From contig DASZZZ010000087.1 in NCBI GenBank assembly GCA_036260375.1, positions 26,468 through 90,467 on the forward strand: a stretch of 64,000 nucleotides of DNA, given 5' to 3'. This document shows, one piece after another, positions 41,069-48,824 of the stretch. The DNA is from DASZZZ01 sp036260375 (GTDB lineage Bacteria > Actinomycetota > CADDZG01 > WHSQ01). Below the pieces are notes generated by a model. The model saw only the letters and a list, made by a program, of their open reading frames with translations. It did not search any database and had not been told where the DNA came from. The position numbers and the translations under genes were made by a program. How positions within the stretch are numbered: position 1 is the first letter of the stretch; the number at the start of each line of letters is the position of its first letter.

Positions 41069-41620
41069 ATGCGACCCCTTCGGTACTCCATCAACGTCAC
41101 GTTGGACGGGTGCTGCGATCATCGTGCGATCCCCGCGGACGAAGACCTGCACCGTCACGCGGTCGAGAACCTCAAAGAGGCCGACGCCCTTCTGTTTGGC
41201 CGGGTGACTTACGAGATGATGGAATCGGCGTGGCGGCCGCCGGCGACGGCGGCCGCGAGGCCCGATTGGATGGAACCCTTCGCCCGAACAATCGACGCGG
41301 CGAAGAAGTACGTCGTGTCGAGCACCCTGGAGGACGTCGACTGGAACGCGGAGCTCATGCGCGGGGACCTGGGCGAGGCCGTCCGACGGCTCAAGCGGGA
41401 GCCGGGCAGAGGACTGTTCACGGGAGGTGTGAAGCTTCCCTTGGCGTTGACCGAGCTCGGATTGATCGACGAGTACGAGTTCGTGCTCCATCCCAGGCTC
41501 GTGGGCCACGGGCCGACGTTGTTCGCGGGGCTGTCGAAGCACGTCGACTTGAAGCTCGTGAGCCGGCTGGAGCTCGGCTCGGGGGCAGTGGCGATGCGAT
41601 ACGAGCCTTCTGAGCGGTGA
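41069..41620 (+). CDS. RibD C-terminal/dihydrofolate-reductase-family protein
   Basis: A 183-residue reductase-fold protein of the YwjB/RibD-C group. It begins MRPLRYSINVTLDGCCDH and contains LLFGRVTYEMMESAW, YVVSSTLEDVDWN and the nucleotide-binding turn GLFTGGVKLPLALTELGLIDE. These proteins usually bind NADPH and reduce a small pterin-like or unknown substrate. It stands alone on the plus strand. Sequence alone does not identify the substrate. Confidence 0.85.
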   Translation: MRPLRYSINVTLDGCCDHRAIPADEDLHRHAVENLKEADALLFGRVTYEMMESAWRPPATAAARPDWMEPFARTIDAAKKYVVSSTLEDVDWNAELMRGDLGEAVRRLKREPGRGLFTGGVKLPLALTELGLIDEYEFVLHPRLVGHGPTLFAGLSKHVDLKLVSRLELGSGAVAMRYEPSER

Positions 41621-41675
41621 TCAAGGTCATCGTGACGCTCGCGACCTCGCCGTATAGCTCGTTCGCTATCCCGCG

Positions 41676-42392
41676 TTAGCCGTCTCCGTCGGACTCGACT
41701 GCGGCGCGGAGCTCGCCGAGCGCGTCGCGGACATGGTGGGCGCTGTCTTGCACTGCATCTACTTGACCCCGGATCGCTGCATCGTGAATGTTCATGACCT
41801 CGTCGAAGAGCGCCTCCGCCTGTGGCACGAGATCGGGCTCGGAGTAGCGGATCCGTTCGAGGGCCTTTGCGACCGCGGCCCCCGCCTCCCGCAACCGCTC
41901 CCATTCGCGGTACACGAACTCCTGTTGCGCTCGCGATTGCGGGATCCACTTCCTCAGGCCTTCGTGCTGGAGCGCCGCGAACGACGAGGCGTGCCCGACT
42001 CCCTCTATCGCGGAGCCGACGAAAGCGTGCACGATGCCGATTCGTTCCCGGCGACGCTCGGCGACGTCACGCTCCTGCGTCCGCCGCGCAGTCTCGGCGT
42101 TCTGACGCGCTTGGTACATCGCAGTCACGGCGAGGACGCAGCCGAGGACGAACTGAGCCGTCGTGACGAGCGCGCCGAGTTGGCCGAGCAGGCCCTCGGT
42201 GCCGCGAACCGGCCGGCCGGCGAGAGCCCACGCGGCGACGACGAGAAATGACGCCGGTAGGGCGAGGGCGACACCGATCAGCCACAGCCATTCATGGCTC
42301 ACCCACGAGCCGATGGCCGCGACGCGGCGTCGCAGGGTGTCTCGGCCGCTCGAACGTGTCCTCACCGCATTCCCAAGCCTCAGCACGATCAC
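41676..42392 (-). CDS. Membrane protein with a cytoplasmic coiled coil
   Basis: A 238-residue protein with two N-terminal membrane helices (about 33-58 and 72-93) followed by about 140 residues of charged helix (QARQNAETARRTQERDVAER and onward). No enzymatic motif is seen. It lies between housekeeping-type genes and a second unassigned membrane protein of lower GC, suggesting accessory DNA. A membrane-anchored sensor or effector similar in layout to SLATT-type proteins is possible but unproven. Confidence 0.55.
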   Translation of the reverse strand: MIVLRLGNAVRTRSSGRDTLRRRVAAIGSWVSHEWLWLIGVALALPASFLVVAAWALAGRPVRGTEGLLGQLGALVTTAQFVLGCVLAVTAMYQARQNAETARRTQERDVAERRRERIGIVHAFVGSAIEGVGHASSFAALQHEGLRKWIPQSRAQQEFVYREWERLREAGAAVAKALERIRYSEPDLVPQAEALFDEVMNIHDAAIRGQVDAVQDSAHHVRDALGELRAAVESDGDG

Positions 42393-42615
42393 ATGACGCG
42401 TCGCACGTTAGGGCGAGGGTGTGACAGGAACCCCGACACGGCGACCCGGCCGGAGTGGTCCTTAGTGGACGAATCTCGAACCAAGAGTTTCGAAAATGAA
42501 CTTTTGGCCGTTTACCAGGGTGAAATGAGCCCTAGCACGTATTCTGATCGCTGATCCTCGCCACGCTCAATGACACCCGGGCACCAACCTTCAGTGCCAG
42601 ACAGCCGACCGTGTC

Positions 42616-43323
42616 ATGCTTGGTCGCAGCATGGCAAATGGCTTACCACCGCGTGACGACGGCGACTTCGGGGAACACGCGGTTGCGATCCTCTCAACCG
42701 AACATTGGAGCCTGCTCTCCGCTAGGACCCTGGCGTACACCGAGTCGTTCAACCGCGTGACGGTCTTTCTGACCATTTTGTCGTCTTCGATAGTCTCGCT
42801 CGCCCTCGTCGCGAACACGACGGGTTTGGAGCAGGAGTTCACTTGGGCCACGCTGCTACTGGCCCCCCTAGTGCTATTCGTCGGGATCACCACATACGTG
42901 CGCCTGGTGCAGCTGAATCTCGACGACGTCTTCACGGTCATGGCTATGAACCGGTTGCGGCACGCCTACGTGGAGATCGAACCGCGATTGGAGCGTTATC
43001 TCATGAGTGGTTGGCATGACGACGAGCGGGGGCTCGTCAAGTCAATGTTGCTGGCTAGATCAACCAAGTCCCGGGGGGGATTGCACTCGTTGGTAACCAC
43101 CCCTACGGTGATCGCGATCATCTGCAGCTTCGTAAGCGCAGCCGTGGCGGGTTTTGTCGGCGCGCTCTTGGGATCGCCGGAGCCTGTTTCCGTAGCCATT
43201 GCCGTCGGCGTCATGCTTCTCACGAGCGCCGGCCTCTTGCGATACCAGGTTGCGGCGACCAGCGAGATAAGCCGGGTCGAGCCGCGCTTTCCTTCTACGC
43301 AGAACGCCTACCAAGAGAAGTAG
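42616..43323 (+). CDS. Four-helix membrane protein, lower GC than surroundings
   Basis: A 235-residue product (ATG 42616; an internal ATG at 42631 is possible). Helix pairs lie near residues 47-68 and 76-97, and again near 165-187 and 192-212, with a charged cytoplasmic middle (MNRLRHAYVEIEPRLERYLM). Codon use is less GC-biased than in neighbouring genes, and the upstream 150 bp are AT-richer, which suggests transfer. No family is recognised. Confidence 0.6.
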   Translation: MLGRSMANGLPPRDDGDFGEHAVAILSTEHWSLLSARTLAYTESFNRVTVFLTILSSSIVSLALVANTTGLEQEFTWATLLLAPLVLFVGITTYVRLVQLNLDDVFTVMAMNRLRHAYVEIEPRLERYLMSGWHDDERGLVKSMLLARSTKSRGGLHSLVTTPTVIAIICSFVSAAVAGFVGALLGSPEPVSVAIAVGVMLLTSAGLLRYQVAATSEISRVEPRFPSTQNAYQEK

Positions 43324-43333
43324 CCGATATAGA

Positions 43334-43527
43334 TCAGCTGGCCTCGAACATCGGCCGACCACTTGCGGTCTGCTGCTCCTCCGGCTGGAGGACGTCCCAG
43401 TGTTCGGCCAACTTGCCGTCGACGACCCTGAAGATGTCTACGGCGATCAGCGGCACGGGGCAGAAGCATCGCGGTCGATGAAGAGCGCGGTCAATGCCTC
43501 GCGGACAAGGTCGCGGTTTCTTGACAT
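43334..43527 (-). pseudogene. Deleted SnoaL/NTF2-like gene
   Basis: From an ATG at 43527 the frame reads MSRNRDLVREALTALFIDRD. After a deletion and frame change it continues PLIAVDIFRVVDGKLAEHWD and VLQPEEQQ to a stop at 43334. These are the first helix and last strands of SnoaL-like ester-cyclase-fold proteins, with the middle of the domain missing. It lies just downstream of the VOC operon and may once have been its last gene. Confidence 0.6.
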
Positions 43528-43616
43528 CTACAGCTCCATTCGCTGGTGGGAGGAAAATCGTTGGGCGATAGGAGTGAGCGGAGTCCGGGCCGCAGTTCCG
43601 CTCAAACCCTCCGGCC

Positions 43617-43985
43617 TCACTTCTGCTGGTTCAGCCCGTAGACCGTCCCGTCCGGCCCCTTGAAGTGCCGGTACGCGTAGTTCATTTCTTCGACCCGGGT
43701 TATCTCGCCCAGCAGCTCATAGCCGGCGTCGGCCAGCTCCTGGGAGGCAGCCTCTATGTCGTCGACCCGGAAGCCGAATGCGACGTTGCCGTTGTAGCCA
43801 TACGGCGGGACACCCTCGGGCGTGTAGAGCTCGAGCAGAGTTCCGTTCTCAGTGCTGAACACACTGACCCCCGGCATCTCGAACATGGGCGAGAGACCGA
43901 GAACGTCACTGACCAACTTCTTCGTCTCGTCGAACGCGTCACCTTTCAAAGTGACCGCGTGCCACGTGATTCCCTCTACCTTCAC
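43617..43985 (-). CDS. VOC/glyoxalase-superfamily protein
   Basis: A 122-residue single VOC module. The GTG at 43985 has AAAGGAGA 6 nt upstream. Blocks MKVEGITWHAVTLKGDAFDE, GTLLELYTPEG, GFRVDDIEAASQELADAG and YRHFKGPDGTVYGLNQ are typical of glyoxalase/dioxygenase-fold proteins. It lies 23 nt after the larger VOC gene in a MarR-associated operon, so detoxification of an aromatic or quinone-like compound is likely. Confidence 0.8.
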   Translation of the reverse strand: MKVEGITWHAVTLKGDAFDETKKLVSDVLGLSPMFEMPGVSVFSTENGTLLELYTPEGVPPYGYNGNVAFGFRVDDIEAASQELADAGYELLGEITRVEEMNYAYRHFKGPDGTVYGLNQQK

Positions 43986-44008
43986 TTGCGTCTCCTTTCT
44001 TGGCCCAT

Positions 44009-44896
44009 CTAACGATCGACGATTACTACCTGCATCCCCCATGGGTCGACCACGGCGAAGCCGTTGTCGCGTTCCTCCACGGGGATGGACGCGGACGTGA
44101 AGCGGCGACGTGTCGCCTCGACCGAGTCGACGTCGGGGACGACGATCGTCCATTCCTTCAACCCGGCTGTGTGCAACGGGGCAGGGCCGACTCCCTTGCC
44201 TTGCCACTCATTGAGCCCGAGGTGGTGGTGGTATCCGTTGGCAGACACGAAGCCTGCGCTTCCGAAGTTCATCTTGCGGTCGAAGCCCAGGATGTCGCTG
44301 TAGAAGGCCAGTGCCTGCTGGACATCGCCGACGTGGAAGTGCAGATGACCGACACGGAGGCCCTCTGCGACCGAGGCCGTTGCGTCGTCGTGCGCAGTGA
44401 CATCTAGGAGATCTTCGACGTCTAGGGGCAAGGAGGCACGTCCGCTCTTGATCAACTCGCCCAGATCCGGCCACAGCTCACGGGGCCGGTCCGCCGCAAG
44501 TTCGATCCCGATTCCATCGGGATCCGCAAGGTAGATCGCCTCGTGGGTTCCGTGATCGGACATCCCTTGTAGCGGGGCCTTCGCTGCAGCAAGCCGACGG
44601 AGAGTGAACGACAGCTCACGACGGTCCGGATAAAGGAGCGCGTAGTGGTACAGCCCGGCGTGTCGTCCGGGACACTTGGCTGCGGGATCCTCGTGTAGGA
44701 CGAGCGTGGTCTCGCTCCCGTCACCGAGAGAGACCTCGGTCCCGCGTTCGTGGACGCGGAGCCCCAATGCGTCCTCGTACCAGGAGGCCGATCGCTCGAG
44801 GTTCGAGACGGTGAGATGAACGGTTCCGAGCTCGAGGCCTGGCAGCAGCGTCTCGGAGGTTTCTGTTGTCTCCTTGCTTGGAACTTCGGTTTCCAT
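44009..44896 (-). CDS. Two-domain VOC protein, catechol-2,3-dioxygenase-like
   Basis: A 295-residue protein with two VOC halves (about 22-130 and 180-295). Candidate metal ligands are His in LGTVHLTVSN, Glu in IYLADPDGIGIELA, and His in LRVGHLHFHVGDV; the HHHLGLN block is typical of the CatE/YkcA group. It may cleave a catechol or act as a binding or resistance protein. It is the second gene of the operon that begins with the quinone-reductase-like gene and is controlled from the MarR intergenic region. Confidence 0.82.
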   Translation of the reverse strand: METEVPSKETTETSETLLPGLELGTVHLTVSNLERSASWYEDALGLRVHERGTEVSLGDGSETTLVLHEDPAAKCPGRHAGLYHYALLYPDRRELSFTLRRLAAAKAPLQGMSDHGTHEAIYLADPDGIGIELAADRPRELWPDLGELIKSGRASLPLDVEDLLDVTAHDDATASVAEGLRVGHLHFHVGDVQQALAFYSDILGFDRKMNFGSAGFVSANGYHHHLGLNEWQGKGVGPAPLHTAGLKEWTIVVPDVDSVEATRRRFTSASIPVEERDNGFAVVDPWGMQVVIVDR

Positions 44897-44954
44897 GTCG
44901 TCCTCCTTTGCGTTGCGGACGATGAGGCTTGTGGGTAGCGACGTCGCAAGTGCG

Positions 44955-45908
44955 CTAGTTCTGCGCGAGATCGACGACGATCTTGCCGTTTGCTTTGCCG
45001 GAGGCGATGATGCCGAGTGCCTCGGCGGCCTGCTCTAGCGGCACGACGGAACCCACGCTGACCTTGAGCGTTCCGCCGGCCACCTGCTCTGCAAGTGGGC
45101 CGATGACTTCGCGGATAGCGGCGGCCATGACCTGTGAGCCGGTCACGTCGGCGGCGGTGAGGGTTTGCTCGTCCGGCATGGCGGTCGTGCTCGCCATCTT
45201 GCCGCCGTGGCGAACGGCCGCGACCGGTACGTCCGCCGCGTTGTAGCCAGGAGCGAGGTTGATCAGTGCGTCGACACCATCAGGGTGGGCGGCCCGGACC
45301 TGCTCGACCACCGGCCCTGCCGTCCTGTCGATGACCGTGGTGGCGCCGAGTTCACGGAGCCGGTCGGCGGAGTCGGGGGAGCCCGTTGCGATCACGTTGA
45401 CGCCGCGAGCTGCGAGAAGCTGGAGGGCGAAGGACCCTACGCCTCCACCAGCGCCGTTCACGAGGACGGTCTGTCCGGCCTGGGGATCCACCGCGTCGAT
45501 GGACTGAGCGGCAGCGGCTCCCGCCAGCGGGATCGCCGCAGCACTGACGAAGTCAAGGCCCGCTGGTTTGCGTGCAACCCCAGCGGCAGGAAGGACCGCA
45601 TACTCCGCAAGTGTCCCGGCTTGCAGCGGGGGAGCCAGCAGGACGTGGCCGAGGATCTCGTCTCCTTCGGAGATGCCTTCGACACCGTCCCCGACGGCCT
45701 GGACAACACCGGCAGCGTCACGACCCAGCACCAGCGGGTACTCGTGAGGGATCATCTCGGACATCATTCCGGACGCGATCCCGTTGTCGACGGGGTTCAA
45801 GCCGGCAGCCTTTACCCGCACGAGAACCGTGCCGGGGGTAGCGGACGGGGTGGGGATCTCGCCCAGCTGAGGCTGGGCGCCGGCGGCAGGTACGTGTAGT
45901 GCTCGCAT
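44955..45908 (-). CDS. NADP-dependent medium-chain oxidoreductase (quinone reductase-like)
   Basis: A 317-residue zinc-independent MDR protein with the N-terminal GroES-like domain (VLVRVKAAGLNPVDNGIASG, YPLVLGRDAAGVV) and the Rossmann motif VLVNGAGGGVGSFALQLLAA. The second-half signature GKANGKIVVDL ends the protein. Members reduce quinones or enones with NADPH. As first gene of the operon next to a divergent MarR regulator it probably handles an inducing electrophile. Confidence 0.87.
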   Translation of the reverse strand: MRALHVPAAGAQPQLGEIPTPSATPGTVLVRVKAAGLNPVDNGIASGMMSEMIPHEYPLVLGRDAAGVVQAVGDGVEGISEGDEILGHVLLAPPLQAGTLAEYAVLPAAGVARKPAGLDFVSAAAIPLAGAAAAQSIDAVDPQAGQTVLVNGAGGGVGSFALQLLAARGVNVIATGSPDSADRLRELGATTVIDRTAGPVVEQVRAAHPDGVDALINLAPGYNAADVPVAAVRHGGKMASTTAMPDEQTLTAADVTGSQVMAAAIREVIGPLAEQVAGGTLKVSVGSVVPLEQAAEALGIIASGKANGKIVVDLAQN

Positions 45909-45956
45909 CTTCGGTCTCCTTCTTTCCGGTGAGTGTCGCGTTCAGGTCACAACTAG

Positions 45957-46126
45957 TTCGTGTTCTAACTTATTCCTTCGCGTTCTAAGAATTCTCGACG
46001 TCCTAAACGCGAGCGCTGAGAGCGGTCCCCAGACCACGACGAGGGCCAGCGCGCTTCTCCTCCCGTGCCGAACCGCTGCGCCGGGCTATATATTTCGTGT
46101 ACTAACGATATACTTTGACTCCTAAC
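45957..46126. promoter_or_regulatory. Repeated operator-like sites between the oxidoreductase operon and marR
   Basis: Five copies of a CGTGTTCTAA-like site lie on the plus strand: 45959-45968, 45979-45988, 45997-46006 (GACGTCCTAA), 46096-46105 (CGTGTACTAA) and 46116-46125 (less exact). Three sit near the oxidoreductase start and two near marR, spaced about 20 bp (two helix turns). A -10-like TATACT (46109-46114) lies between the last two. The pattern suggests autoregulated MarR control of both directions. Confidence 0.55.
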
Positions 46127-46177
46127 CAACACGCTAGGCTGAGCTCAAGCCTGGATCAGAGATGGGAGAACAAGCGG

Positions 46178-46654
46178 GTGTCCTCAAAACCCAAAGCGCC
46201 GAAGCAGTTCTCCGAGCTCATGAGGAAGGCCGGCAGGGACGCCGATGCGAGCCGTGTCGTCATCGCGCTGTATCGAGCTGCCTCGCGGTTCTCTCAGCAG
46301 GTTGAGGAAGCGACCACTCAAGCGGGGATCACCCGGCCCCAGTTCTTCGTGCTGATGGAGGTTGCCGCCTCACCGGTAGGCAGCTTGGCTTTGCGCGATG
46401 TCAGTGAGGGCCTTGCGGTCACGCCCGCCACAGCTTCGTGGTTGTGCAAGCGAATGGAGGAAGACGGCCTACTGGATCGCCGTCGCGAGGACGGAGATGC
46501 ACGGGTCCTGCGGATCGAGCTCACGCGTAAGGGATGGGCGACGCTTGGGAAGGCTGCGCCGCTCGTCTTCCAGACGGAGAAGGCGTTCCTTGCCGACCTG
46601 CCCCGATCGAGGTATCAGACGCTGGCCGGGCTGCTTCGCCAGCTCGCCGGCTAG
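46178..46654 (+). CDS. MarR-family transcriptional regulator
   Basis: The GTG at 46178, about 9 nt after GGGAGAA, gives 158 residues; the frame is open further upstream but without a site. The winged helix is visible: TRPQFFVLMEVAA, LRDVSEGLAVTPATASWLCK as helix-turn-helix and LDRRREDGDARVLRIELTRKG as wing. It is divergent from the quinone-reductase/VOC operon, with repeated sites in between, so it probably represses that operon and itself until a phenolic or quinone ligand binds. Confidence 0.88.
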   Translation: MSSKPKAPKQFSELMRKAGRDADASRVVIALYRAASRFSQQVEEATTQAGITRPQFFVLMEVAASPVGSLALRDVSEGLAVTPATASWLCKRMEEDGLLDRRREDGDARVLRIELTRKGWATLGKAAPLVFQTEKAFLADLPRSRYQTLAGLLRQLAG

Positions 46655-46705
46655 TTAGAAACGTCGCCTCTAAAGGTCTCGCCTCCTACCTGGTCAAAGT
46701 GCTAG

Positions 46706-46779
46706 TGGCCCCAACGGGATTCGAACCCGTGCTACCGCCTTGAAAGGGCGGCGTCCTGACCAGGCTAGACGATGGGGCC
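46706..46779 (-). tRNA. tRNA-Glu (TTC)
   Basis: Acceptor arms GGCCCCA and TGGGGCC pair, the anticodon stem CCGCC/GGCGG holds CTTTCAA (anticodon TTC), and the T-loop is TTCGAAT. The discriminator is A; CCA is not encoded. Confidence 0.93.
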
Positions 46780-46819
46780 CTCTGTCCGAGGGTACAGCGG
46801 CTCCCCCGTAGACGGCCCC

Positions 46820-48334
46820 CTAGTCGTGGGCGCCCATGTCGGGCGGCTCGACCTCGCGGAGGCGATGCTCGCCGGCCCGCACCTCCCAGATCGACTCGAG
46901 CCGCTCCTCGTCGTTGGGGCGCCAGATCTCGTCGACGAACCACCACGACGCCCGCGCTCGCTCGCGCGTCACTTCCACCACGACGTAGCCGTGGCTGTCG
47001 AGCTCGACCCAGTGGATGTGCGGGTTCTCCTCCACGATCTGGCGCTCGACCCCGATCGACACCGTTCGGGGATCGGTGTGCATGTGGTCGTCGAGGTTCT
47101 CCGACGTGATGCTCGGCGTCACGAACTCGACGCCGACCGGGTGCTCGTCGCGCTCGTCGGCGCGCGACTTGAGGTCCATGGCCCACGCCGAGTGCACGTC
47201 GCCGCTGACGAACACGACGTCCTCGACGCCCTCGTCGCGCAGCAGCGCGAACAGGCGCTCGCGCTCGGCGGGGTAGCCGTCCCACTGATCGGGGGCCGGC
47301 CCGTGCTCTTTCTTGGTGAGCACGCTGATCTCGGCGAGCGCGTCGCCGATCTCGCCCTCGTCGAGCCCCGTGTAGACCTGCCCCCACATCACGCCGTTGG
47401 CGACGACCCTCCACGCCGCGCGCGACGACCTCAGGCCGTCGCAGAGCCACTCGAGCTGCTCCTTGCCGAGCATCGTCCGGTCTTCGGCCTCCGGCTCCGG
47501 CGCGTTGGCCATGGCGTCGCGGTGGCTGCGGTCGTCGAGCAGGAAGAGGTCGACGAGGTCGCCGATCGAGAACCTGCGGTTGATGCGCGGGTAGCCGTCG
47601 ACGACGTCGACGCGCACGGGCATCCACTCGTGCCACGCTCGCAGGGCGGCGCGCTTGCGCTCGTGCCAGTCGCCGTCGTGCTCCGGGTCGTGGTGCTTGG
47701 CGCCGTCGCGCCACGTGTTGTCGGCGACCTCGTGGTCGTCGATCGTCGCGATGAACGGGTGACGCGCGTGGACGCGCCGGACGACCGGGTCGCGCCGGTA
47801 GTGCGCGTAGCGCGTCCGGTAGTCCTCGAGGGTGACGCACGGCTCGTGCGGCTTCATCGCGCGTTTGATCTTCGGACCGGGGGCCTTGTCGACGTTGCCG
47901 TACTCGTAGATGTAGTCGCCGAGGTGCAGGACGAAGTCGAGGTCGTCGCGCTCCGCGATGCGCGCGTACGCGTTGAAGTACCCCGCCGAGTACTTCGCGC
48001 ACGAGCACTGCGCGAACCGGACGTGCTCGCACGGTCCCTGCGGCAGCGTGCGCGTCCTCCCGACGTCGGAGCGCGCGTTGAGGGCCTCGAACGCGTAGTG
48101 GTACGTCGTCGCGGGCTCGAGCCCGCCGGCGTCGACCTTGACGGTGAAGTCGTGCTCGGCCTCCGCGCGCGCCGTCCCCGACGCGACCACGTCGTGCAAT
48201 CCGTCGTCGCGCGCGACGGTCCAGCGCACGTCGACGGGTTCGTCGGCGTCGTGCGTCACGCGCGTCCACAGGATCACGCGATCGGACCGCGGGTCGCCGC
48301 TCGCGACGCCGTGCAGGAACGGACCTTCGCTCAC
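46820..48334 (-). CDS. PhoD-like alkaline phosphatase/phosphodiesterase
   Basis: From the GTG at 48334, 504 residues. The PhoD pattern is clear: FLHGVASGDPRSDRVILWTR at the start, FAQCSCAKYSAGYFNAYARI, the metal site LDFVLHLGDYIYEYG, IDDHEVADNTWRDG, and VVFVSGDVHSAWAMDL near the C-terminus. The enzyme uses iron and calcium to release phosphate from esters. Classical PhoD proteins carry a Tat signal; here the protein begins directly with the N-terminal domain and none is visible, unless an upstream start is used. It stands alone between tRNA-Glu and the divergent DUF378 gene. Confidence 0.85.
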   Translation of the reverse strand: MSEGPFLHGVASGDPRSDRVILWTRVTHDADEPVDVRWTVARDDGLHDVVASGTARAEAEHDFTVKVDAGGLEPATTYHYAFEALNARSDVGRTRTLPQGPCEHVRFAQCSCAKYSAGYFNAYARIAERDDLDFVLHLGDYIYEYGNVDKAPGPKIKRAMKPHEPCVTLEDYRTRYAHYRRDPVVRRVHARHPFIATIDDHEVADNTWRDGAKHHDPEHDGDWHERKRAALRAWHEWMPVRVDVVDGYPRINRRFSIGDLVDLFLLDDRSHRDAMANAPEPEAEDRTMLGKEQLEWLCDGLRSSRAAWRVVANGVMWGQVYTGLDEGEIGDALAEISVLTKKEHGPAPDQWDGYPAERERLFALLRDEGVEDVVFVSGDVHSAWAMDLKSRADERDEHPVGVEFVTPSITSENLDDHMHTDPRTVSIGVERQIVEENPHIHWVELDSHGYVVVEVTRERARASWWFVDEIWRPNDEERLESIWEVRAGEHRLREVEPPDMGAHD

Positions 48335-48481
48335 GTCCTCGGCTCCTCCCTCGTCGTGTCTTGCCCTGCTGCCCCGTACCCCGCGTCGCGCCGGGGCACT
48401 CCTCCCGTCGCCGGCGGGTTCGGCCGCGGTCGGCGTGGGCATAGGCGTCGCGGACGAACGTCACCTACAGGGAGGTCCCAG

Positions 48482-48691
48482 ATGTTCGGCAAGAAGCCGC
48501 CCCGGGCGGACTCCAAGGACGTCGTCGCATCGACGCTCGTGACGGTCGGCGCCCTCAACTGGGGCCTCGTCGGCCTGTTCGGCGTCGACCTCGTCGCGGC
48601 GGTGTTCGGGCGCGGGTCGCGCCTCGCGCGCCTCGTCTACGCGCTCGTCGGGGCGAGCGCCGTCTATCTCGTCGCGAGCGACTCCGACTGA
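48482..48691 (+). CDS. DUF378 membrane protein
   Basis: A 69-residue protein with two membrane helices and the DUF378 core VTVGALNWGLVGLFGVDLVA followed by VYALVGASAVYLV. A good site (GGGAGG) precedes the ATG. Family function is unknown. It is divergent from the phosphatase gene. Confidence 0.85.
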   Translation: MFGKKPPRADSKDVVASTLVTVGALNWGLVGLFGVDLVAAVFGRGSRLARLVYALVGASAVYLVASDSD

Positions 48692-48824
48692 CCCCGGCGT
48701 CCGGAGGGGCGCCCTGCTACCATGCCGAGCATGTAGGACACGGTGACCCGACGCGCCCGCCGCGAGCCGGCGCGTCCCGCCGCACTCTCCTGCCCCCGGT
48801 CGACCGTGTCGAGGTGTCGCTCCC

